Source: an uncultured Prochlorococcus sp.
GTDB taxonomy: Bacteria; Cyanobacteriota; Cyanobacteriia; PCC-6307; Cyanobiaceae
NCBI GenBank assembly: GCA_902587615.1
Contig: CACILY010000007.1
Location: 1-42,246, forward strand
DNA length: 42,246 bases
Direction of reading: 5' to 3'
Shown here: positions 36,395-42,246 of the stretch, piece by piece
Numbering within the stretch: the stretch's first letter is position 1
Layout of the letters: every line of letters begins with the position of its first letter
Notes under the pieces: model-generated
The model's database searches: none
What the model was told of the DNA's origin: nothing
Seen by the model: the letters and a program-made list of their open reading frames with translations, nothing else
Program-made: the position numbers and the translations under genes

Positions 36395-36446
36395 GATTCG
36401 TCTGCTAAATTCTGAAAAAATTTTTTTAGAAATAGAGTCAAGGACT

Positions 36447-36908
36447 ATGTTTAATGGATTGGAGGAATCTTCCTTGAATTATGCCTCATCCAAAGGTATT
36501 GCCAAGGAACTTCAATCCGTGTCACCACTGGCTGATGGTCTGATCGGTGTAGAAGAAGTACAGAAATCTCTTAATCGCTCTCGAGCTTCTGTTTATAGAT
36601 ATACAAATACTGATACAAGAAATATTAATCCGCCGTTTAATCCAAGAAAACTTAATCCAGAGTTTCGCAGTGATCAAAAAGACCCTCTTTTGTTTCATCC
36701 AAATGAAGTTGCTCGATTTGCTAAAGACATTCTTAGAATAAAAGAAGTTAATGTTGAAGTTTTAAATTCTCCATCTACTGTTACTCAAAATGTGCTTTCA
36801 GCTATCCTTGAAGAACTGCGACTTATTAGAACTCATCTGGAATTAAATCAAAACGCTAATAATTCGATGAAAAGCCAAACTCAGAGAGATGATCGTTCTG
36901 CAGCTTAG
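36447..36908 (+). CDS. Putative HTH DNA-binding protein (unnamed family)
   Basis: A 153-residue protein with a likely helix-turn-helix at about 33-57 (GVEEVQKSLNRSRASVYRYT), followed by a polar stretch with NPPFNPRKLNPEF and a second segment (LFHPNEVARFAKDILRI) like a MerR-type wing or resolvase-like arm. A C-terminal helix (LSAILEELRLIRTHLELN, about 113-130) looks suited to dimerise. I know of similar proteins in marine picocyanobacteria but no function. An AAGGA lies just upstream of the ATG, and tandem 23-nt repeats lie 52 nt before it. It is divergent from proS. Confidence 0.72.
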   Translation: MFNGLEESSLNYASSKGIAKELQSVSPLADGLIGVEEVQKSLNRSRASVYRYTNTDTRNINPPFNPRKLNPEFRSDQKDPLLFHPNEVARFAKDILRIKEVNVEVLNSPSTVTQNVLSAILEELRLIRTHLELNQNANNSMKSQTQRDDRSAA

Positions 36909-37067
36909 TTGCTTTACTCTAAAGAATTAATTTATATTGAATAAACCAAGGTTCATAAATTAAATATTTACTTATTTGGATTTCCTTTGGATTGAGTTTA
37001 ATTTATTCTTGATAGGTAAATGAATAGAGATTAAATACTCAATGCATTAGTTTATTTGAGGTGTCAT

Positions 37068-37091
37068 AGTCTTACAATGGCAAGACTTTTT
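37068..37091 (+). terminator. Short hairpin with T-run upstream of second ppa
   Basis: AGTCTT (37068-37073) pairs with AAGACT (37082-37087) around an 8-nt loop, followed by T to 37091. It is 40 nt before the ATG at 37132. It could end the HTH-gene transcript or act as a leader element; the stem is short. The rest of the spacer 36909-37131 holds nothing else clear. Confidence 0.4.
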
Positions 37092-37131
37092 GCCTGACAA
37101 ACTATACCCCTTTCTTTCTTATAGGCTTCTG

Positions 37132-37647
37132 ATGGATCTTAGCTCTCTTTTACCATCTCCTTCGAAAGGTTTAGTCAACTTAGTGGTTGAGATTCCTGCT
37201 GGAAGCAGAAATAAATATGAATATTTTGCAGGTGCTGGTGTAATGGCTCTGGATAGAGTTTTACATTCTTCTGTTAGATACCCATTTGATTATGGCTTCA
37301 TCCCCAACACGCTTGCAGAGGATGGGGCTCCTTTAGATGCAATGGTAATAATGGAGGAACCTACTTTCGCTGGATGTTTGATTAAAGCCAGACCTATTGG
37401 AATCCTTGACATGCATGACTCAGGTGCATATGACGGTAAATTATTGTGCGTTCCTGTTGCAGACCCGCGTCAAAAAGAAATAACAAGCATTAATCAAATA
37501 GCTCAAAGTCAATTAGAAGATGTAGCAGAATTTTTTAGAACATATAAAAGTTTAGAAGGCCGAGTAATTGTTATAGACGGTTGGAGGGATAGCATTTTTG
37601 TTGAAGGTTTGCTTAAAAAGTGTATTGCAGCAAATAAAGATAAGTAA
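37132..37647 (+). CDS. Second family I inorganic pyrophosphatase, catalytic Asp replaced by Ala
   Basis: A 171-residue protein from the ATG at 37132 (MDLSSLLPSPSKGLVNLVVE). Almost all E. coli Ppa active-site positions are present: E20, K28, E30, R42, Y54, D64, D69, D96, D101, K103 and Y138-K139. The D-G-D-P motif, however, reads D64-G-A66-P: the residue matching E. coli Asp67, a metal ligand involved in activating water, is Ala. The GCT codon (37327-37329) is clear. Activity may be reduced, altered or lost. An upstream TTG at 37090 is in frame but the Met start fits cyanobacterial homologues better. A complete PPase is encoded at 21995. Confidence 0.9.
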   Translation: MDLSSLLPSPSKGLVNLVVEIPAGSRNKYEYFAGAGVMALDRVLHSSVRYPFDYGFIPNTLAEDGAPLDAMVIMEEPTFAGCLIKARPIGILDMHDSGAYDGKLLCVPVADPRQKEITSINQIAQSQLEDVAEFFRTYKSLEGRVIVIDGWRDSIFVEGLLKKCIAANKDK

Positions 37648-37758
37648 TCAATCTATATACTTCAAATAAGATTTCTATTCGATTCTTTCTTAAATTTTAA
37701 ATAATTAAAATTGTTTATTCTTTATACTAATTTATAAGTAGTTTCAAGCGTAAATCAG

Positions 37759-38475
37759 GTGAATCAGAAAAATAAAAGAAATAATAAAAATTTTTTGGAC
37801 CAAGGTGAAAGATCCAGTTGTAACTTAGATATCCTTTGGGACTTTTGGGCACCATTCTTCCTCACAATTTTGTTATATGTGGGGATAAGGAATTATGTCG
37901 CGGAGGCTAGATATATTCCATCAGGTTCAATGCTTCCTGGGTTGCAAGTTAATGATCGACTTTTGATTGAGAAATTTACTTTTAGAAGAAGAACTCCAAA
38001 GAGAGGAGAGATAGTGGTATTTAATTCTCCTAGTTCATTTGATAAAGAGTTATTGTCTCGACGACAACAAGAAGTTCCTTCATCATTTAAATGTGCACTA
38101 CTGACCTTCCCTTTGATTAGTTTCCTTCCAGATATCGTTGATCCAGCATGTGAGGCCTATATTAAACGTGTAGTAGCGATACAGGGTGACAAAATAATTG
38201 TAGATGTAAAAGGTAGAGTTTTTGTTAATGGCGAGTTGGTAAAAGAACCTTATGTTGAAAATTATTGTCAGCCTGATTTGAATGGGTTTAGTAATTGCAG
38301 GGGTTTACGTAATATCGTTCCTCCTGACCATGTATTGGTTTTAGGTGATAACAGAGCCAATAGTTGGGACAGCAGGTTTTGGCCAGGGGGACCTTTTTTA
38401 CCACATAAGTCAATTTTAGGTAGAGCTGTTTGGAGGTTTTGGCCAATTAATCGTATTGGTGGACTTAATCTTTAA
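37759..38475 (+). CDS. lepB: Signal peptidase I
   Basis: A 238-residue membrane protease that cleaves secretory and thylakoid-lumen signal peptides. One N-terminal membrane helix (about 29-46) is followed by the catalytic Ser57 in IPSGSMLP and the general base Lys136 in YIKRVVAI; VLGDNRANSWDSRFWPGG near the C-terminus is the box E signature. Between residues about 92 and 128 there is an insertion with a hydrophobic stretch (ALLTFPLISFLPDIV) not found in the shortest homologues. The start codon is GTG. Its 3' end overlaps the convergent dihydroorotase-like gene by 11 nt. Confidence 0.93.
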   Translation: MNQKNKRNNKNFLDQGERSSCNLDILWDFWAPFFLTILLYVGIRNYVAEARYIPSGSMLPGLQVNDRLLIEKFTFRRRTPKRGEIVVFNSPSSFDKELLSRRQQEVPSSFKCALLTFPLISFLPDIVDPACEAYIKRVVAIQGDKIIVDVKGRVFVNGELVKEPYVENYCQPDLNGFSNCRGLRNIVPPDHVLVLGDNRANSWDSRFWPGGPFLPHKSILGRAVWRFWPINRIGGLNL

Positions 38476-39721
38476 GACCACAATCCACTATTTGCCCTAT
38501 GATTTCACTTCCTTCGAATGGTTGATTAGCGGAATAGGGGAAACTTTTTTTTGTGATTGTGTGAATCCAGCGCTTATTAGGATCAAAAAGTAGCCATCTA
38601 TTGCTATTTATATTCAAACTTTCTTCTGGTAGGTTTAGAAACCTTGAAGGTCCAAAACTCAAGGCTTCCCAAAGCTCCTTTACACTCCAGTTAGATTTAA
38701 TCACAAGCTCTTGCCAGAGTAAGGGTAGTACAAGTTTATATCCATTTAGTCCAGGCAATCTATGAGCAGAAGGTTGCTTGATTTCTGCCTCATCGAGTGC
38801 AATTGAATTGACGGCAATGGCAGTTAAGGTTCCTTTCTTTAGACCCTTAATTAATTCCTTCCTATCACTTGGACTTCCAATAGAAGGCGTAACGCGCCAC
38901 CCAATTTCATAAGGTGCAAGATTAGAGCTGTCAGCAATCAGATGCCACCAACCAACACTTGCCATGGTTGCTGTTGTACTTTTAGAAAGAATTGACACAC
39001 CTGCCGCTGTAGACATATTCATTATTCTTACTGATACATCGGGATGACACCTATGTAACTCAAGTAGTTGGTATAGAGGTAGTGTTTCACTTTCGACGGG
39101 ATCAGGTAACCATCCAGCTCGTAGTGTTTCGACACTTTCTCTAACAAGACCTCCTCCTTGAATTTCTAAATCTCTTGGAGCTAATAGAAGAGGAGCATTT
39201 CCAATCTCCCCTATTAGTAATGCTTTCTTAAGAAGATTAGTAGGTATTAATGAATTATCCGCTGATAACCCAATCGCTCCATTTTTTAGAATATCTGCAT
39301 GGGCTGATAAGTCTTTGTTTTGCCCCCCTACGGTCAAGCTACCCCAGAAATGAATTAACAATTCATTTGTAGAAGAGATGTTCTGATGGAATTGCTCAGG
39401 ACTATCTCGCCATAATCTACTTTTTGGTAGTAAAGCTACTTGACCGTAACCAGCATTTGTAGCATTTGTCTTTAGACTTTGAAGAGTTTCATTCTTTCCA
39501 ATTATTGGATCCTCCAGGGTGGAGTGTGGATCAACTAAACAAGGTGCTAAAAGCTTTTCTTCTGCTGAAGTTTTTTGAACATTTAGCTTTTGTGCTAATT
39601 GACGTGCCTCTTCTCCAAACGCTTTTATATTTCCATCAATTATTAATACAGCATCTTTATCTAGGGACTGATTTGATCCATAAAGAATCTGGACTGGGTC
39701 TAATAGATATGTCTGAAACAT
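38465..39721 (-). CDS. Dihydroorotase-like protein, predicted catalytically inactive
   Basis: A 418-residue amidohydrolase-fold protein that aligns with class I dihydroorotase, the third step of pyrimidine synthesis. The key residues are lost: the D-x-H-x-H-x-R motif reads D64-P-H66-S-T68-L-E70, the HVST motif reads N235-M-S-T, and T-D-H-A-P-H reads V304-N-S-I-A-L. H260 in WWHL and the AAGV segment keep the alignment certain. This resembles pseudo-dihydroorotases (PyrC', PyrX) that scaffold aspartate transcarbamoylase. It starts at 39721, directly after the phosphatase gene, whose stop codon ends at 39722, and is probably co-transcribed with it. Confidence 0.82.
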   Translation of the reverse strand: MFQTYLLDPVQILYGSNQSLDKDAVLIIDGNIKAFGEEARQLAQKLNVQKTSAEEKLLAPCLVDPHSTLEDPIIGKNETLQSLKTNATNAGYGQVALLPKSRLWRDSPEQFHQNISSTNELLIHFWGSLTVGGQNKDLSAHADILKNGAIGLSADNSLIPTNLLKKALLIGEIGNAPLLLAPRDLEIQGGGLVRESVETLRAGWLPDPVESETLPLYQLLELHRCHPDVSVRIMNMSTAAGVSILSKSTTATMASVGWWHLIADSSNLAPYEIGWRVTPSIGSPSDRKELIKGLKKGTLTAIAVNSIALDEAEIKQPSAHRLPGLNGYKLVLPLLWQELVIKSNWSVKELWEALSFGPSRFLNLPEESLNINSNRWLLFDPNKRWIHTITKKSFPYSANQPFEGSEIIGQIVDCGLKD

Positions 39722-41053
39722 CTAGAGCGCTCCTGAAGCTGTATCGTCAAAGACACCTCCTAAATGAGAGGTGATGTTTAGGCAGCTGATTATATTTGGT
39801 TGATTTGGATCTTCAGTGATATCAACAATACTAATACCACCATTGCCTTGTTTTACCATCCAAATATCAGCTGGCGTTAATCCAAGGAGATTACAAAGAA
39901 TTGTTTTGTTTACAGCATCATGAGCTACAACAAGAGCTGTCTCATCGGGCTTAAGGCTTTTTATGATTTTCCTCCAACAATTTAGGGCTCTTGACGACAC
40001 GTCTTGAATGCTTTCACCTTGTGGCATTCGAATAGTTTCTGGTGAAGATTTCCAGCTTGCTAAAAGAGTTGGCCAGTGTTCGTTGATTTCTGAATCTAGT
40101 TTCCCTTCCCACTCCCCATGACCAATCTCGATGAGATCTTCTTGTAATTCCATCTTTATGCCAGGATGGTTCTTTAATATAATTTCTCCTGTTTCCTTGG
40201 GACGTGACATTGAACTGCTAAAAGCTTTCTGAATAGGTACATCTTTTAGAAATTCACTTGCAGCTCTGGCTTGCTTCTTGCCAGTTTCATTTAAGGGGAT
40301 ATCTATTTGTCCTTGGAAACGTCCTTCTAAGTTCCAATCAGTTTCTCCATGACGAACAAGTAATAACCTACTGCTTCTTTTCTTTTTTGGAATGATTGGC
40401 GTTAGATGAGTTGTGCTATTTAGGCATTCAATTTGTATCTCATGTGAATTTTCTTTTGTTGAATTTAAATTAATAATTGATATTGATGCATTGTCGAGTT
40501 GCAGTCTCCTGAAACCAAGTGGAGGGTTTCTTAAAAGCCGGAGAATGACGCACCGCAGTATTGCGTTGTGACCCACAATTAATATGGTTGGTTCTACTTC
40601 TGTCGAATGTCGTTCTATTAGATTTTTCAAGAAATAATCAGATTGCTTGATCAGTTCTTTTATGGGGTTATATGAACTTCCACCTTCTCTTGTCATTATC
40701 AGTGATTTTGGTTCTTGCTTCCAAGTCTTATATTCTTTAGGGTATTTGGATTCAACTTCTTCTTGAGTGAGCCCACTCCAGTGCCCTAGATCAACTTCTA
40801 ATAATTCATTTGTAAAAATAGGTGTGATTTCTTTGTTTTGCTGCTTAAGAATATTCTTTGTGGTCTCTTTAGCTCTTTGCAGTGGTGAGCTATAAGCATG
40901 ATTAATAGACACTTCATTTAATCTTTTCCCAGTTGAAATCGCTTGAGAGACCCCCTCCTCACTAAGAATAGAAAGATCACTCCGCCCTTGAATTCGAAGT
41001 TCTTTATTGAAGCTACTTAAACCATGACGAACTAGAAGAAGACGCATTGTCAT
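39722..41053 (-). CDS. Tandem histidine-phosphatase (phosphoglycerate-mutase-like) protein
   Basis: A 443-residue protein made of two histidine-phosphatase domains. Domain 1 (about 1-205) has LLLVRHGLSSFN at 5-16, SSPLQRAKET, the acidic ELLEVDLGHW and LIVGHNAILR. Domain 2 (about 225-430) has LLLVRHGETDWN, SSSMSRPKET, DLIEIGHGEW and LVVAHDAVNK. Both copies keep the RHG nucleophile and the distal His, so both could be active. Cyanobacterial relatives act as metal-independent phosphoserine phosphatases; sugar phosphatase is an alternative. The start may be ATG 41053 or the next ATG at 41047. It precedes the dihydroorotase-like gene with no spacer. Confidence 0.9.
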   Translation of the reverse strand: MTMRLLLVRHGLSSFNKELRIQGRSDLSILSEEGVSQAISTGKRLNEVSINHAYSSPLQRAKETTKNILKQQNKEITPIFTNELLEVDLGHWSGLTQEEVESKYPKEYKTWKQEPKSLIMTREGGSSYNPIKELIKQSDYFLKNLIERHSTEVEPTILIVGHNAILRCVILRLLRNPPLGFRRLQLDNASISIINLNSTKENSHEIQIECLNSTTHLTPIIPKKKRSSRLLLVRHGETDWNLEGRFQGQIDIPLNETGKKQARAASEFLKDVPIQKAFSSSMSRPKETGEIILKNHPGIKMELQEDLIEIGHGEWEGKLDSEINEHWPTLLASWKSSPETIRMPQGESIQDVSSRALNCWRKIIKSLKPDETALVVAHDAVNKTILCNLLGLTPADIWMVKQGNGGISIVDITEDPNQPNIISCLNITSHLGGVFDDTASGAL

Positions 41054-41161
41054 AAGCTCTGAGGATTTGAAAGAATCATCGTATTAATAATGTGTCAAAT
41101 TAATCTTGATTTAGTAAAAAGATATGTTCTTTGAGCATTCTTTTTCTTTAAATGAATATCT

Positions 41162-42246
41162 ATGAGACAAGTTACTCCAGCATGGAAGTTGTTGATGGCT
41201 TTACTGTCGCTTTTGCTGACAGTATTTGTCTGGCAACAAGGACTGAAAGAAAGTTTTAGCAGACCTTCAGTCGCCCCAAAACTTTCAATTACACAACATG
41301 AAATGACTGTAGTGGCGGCTCCCTCGCTACCAGAGTTTATAAAACCAATTTTTGGCGCAAATGATCCAGAGTCGGTACTAAAAGAAAGCCTTCTTGATTT
41401 ACCTGTTGATAAGCGCTCTGAGCGACAAAGACTCACTTTGGCACTATTAGAGCAATCCAGAGATAAACGTCGTTCTTTGCTGGAACCAAGCTTTAATAAT
41501 CAACCACTTGTAGATCTTCGCAAAGCTCTCTTGGAAAATGTAACTTCAACGAAGTTTTCCTTGAGCACTCTTGATGAGATTATAGATCAGAAGTACGATC
41601 CCCTCCTTCATCAACTAAGTTGTTTCGCCCTTGGGGGGGATAATCATTTATGTATCAATTCAAGTTCGTCTAAAAGAATTGCTCTGAGATTACTTGTTAT
41701 TCAGATATTACCTATTTTATCAACTCTTATTGGTATTGGACTCTTGCTTCGTCAAGGATGGATGTCTTTTAGAAAAAAAAATGTCTTATGGCCATCATTG
41801 TCTCAGATTCCATTGTCATTAATAGATATGATTATTTTGGTAGCAGGAGGTTTTGTTGTTTTAGGAGAAGTTGTTTTCCCGTCCTTTGTTATTCCTATAA
41901 GTGGATATCTAATTAAAGAAGTTGGTAGTCCGATTAATGAGTCTCTAAAAGTATTTTTTGGATATATTGCAATGACCATTCCACCCTTAATTATTTTATG
42001 GCAACAATTAGGGGGCTTGAAAGGAGGCTTTGAGATCCCTTCTGAAGGGTGGCTTCAATGGGGAGTGAAACCATTGAATACAGCTTTTTTCAAGGCTTTC
42101 CAGGGATGGTTAATGGTAATGCCTTTTGTTTTACTTTCCGGTTGGTTGACGAATGTTTTAGTTGGTGATCAAGGAGGTAGTAATCCTTTAATTGAACTTG
42201 TTTTAGGAAGTAACAACTCTATAGCTTTAGCTTTGCTTTTACTTAC
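41162..42246 (+). CDS. Probable CPBP-family membrane protease, 3' end cut by window edge
   Basis: From the ATG at 41162 an open frame continues to the window edge, giving 361 codons without a stop. It begins MRQVTPAWKLLMALLSLLLT with a membrane helix, then a long hydrophilic region (about 30-175) that includes LPVDKRSERQRLTLALLEQS, and then several membrane helices (about 180-200, 220-245, 272-290, 320-345). This layout matches the cyanobacterial CPBP (Abi/CAAX-type) proteases with an N-terminal soluble part. The diagnostic EE-x-x-x-R and His motifs are not reached in the visible part, so the call rests on layout and resemblance. It is divergent from the tandem phosphatase. Confidence 0.65.
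   Translation, partial: MRQVTPAWKLLMALLSLLLTVFVWQQGLKESFSRPSVAPKLSITQHEMTVVAAPSLPEFIKPIFGANDPESVLKESLLDLPVDKRSERQRLTLALLEQSRDKRRSLLEPSFNNQPLVDLRKALLENVTSTKFSLSTLDEIIDQKYDPLLHQLSCFALGGDNHLCINSSSSKRIALRLLVIQILPILSTLIGIGLLLRQGWMSFRKKNVLWPSLSQIPLSLIDMIILVAGGFVVLGEVVFPSFVIPISGYLIKEVGSPINESLKVFFGYIAMTIPPLIILWQQLGGLKGGFEIPSEGWLQWGVKPLNTAFFKAFQGWLMVMPFVLLSGWLTNVLVGDQGGSNPLIELVLGSNNSIALALLLL

Noticed and set aside
41095-41436. Minus-strand 113-codon frame at the right end
   Set aside because: It is antisense to the open frame from 41162, which has a coherent membrane-protein product and runs to the window edge.

Overview
This window reads as a core chromosomal stretch of a marine picocyanobacterium, most likely Prochlorococcus (low-light-type lineage possible, not proven). 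The evidence is AT-rich DNA (roughly 35-40% G+C by eye), photosystem genes (psaJ, psaF, psb27), a small high-light-inducible protein, cyanobacterial hemL/hemC, and very short or overlapping intergenic spaces. There are no rRNA genes, CRISPR arrays, insertion sequences, integrases or phage genes. Two tRNAs (Asp-GTC, Trp-CCA) sit on the minus strand between gltX and rplS.

Layout. 1-2.1 kb: psaJ (cut by the window edge) and psaF, divergent from tsaD and an hli gene. 2.2-6.1 kb: a Na+/H+-type antiporter, gltX, two tRNAs, a 62-residue protein and rplS. 6.1-8.1 kb: a 436-nt gap holding a probable gene remnant, then map and a short-chain dehydrogenase. 8.2-11.7 kb: a plus-strand run of a BioD-like/DRTGG protein, a DprA/LOG-like Rossmann protein, a YajQ-family protein, a 68-residue protein and an SPFH protein, closed by a long bidirectional terminator hairpin shared with hemL. 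11.7-20.3 kb: hemL, xthA, two picocyanobacterial proteins, a LarC-like protein overlapping a UPF0104-type membrane protein, an iron(III) transporter permease (FutB-like), a pterin carbinolamine dehydratase, a YjbQ protein and a small membrane protein. 20.4-30.4 kb: carboxypeptidase Taq, a pyrophosphatase, hemC, the principal sigma factor, an unlisted 55-codon frame, priA, the DUF2854-argB-TPR operon and ssb. 30.4-42.2 kb: cobK, cutA, a PfkB kinase, purA, psb27, proS, an HTH protein, a second pyrophosphatase, signal peptidase I, a degenerate dihydroorotase, a tandem histidine-phosphatase protein, and the start of a probable CPBP membrane protease that runs off the edge.

Functionally this is mostly housekeeping: translation (gltX, proS, rplS, map, tsaD, tRNAs), tetrapyrroles (hemL, hemC, cobK), DNA maintenance (priA, xthA, ssb), photosystem assembly and nucleotide or arginine synthesis. 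I did not find a defence island or an obvious new multi-gene system. The strongest leads are: (1) two family I pyrophosphatases, one with an intact active site and one in which a key catalytic Asp is Ala; (2) a dihydroorotase homologue that has lost most metal ligands, close to that second pyrophosphatase; (3) a perfect 9-bp inverted repeat that would bury the start codon of the BioD/DRTGG gene; (4) tandem 23-nt repeats just upstream of an HTH-protein gene; (5) a short coding or structured-RNA element between sigA and priA; and (6) a gene remnant upstream of map.
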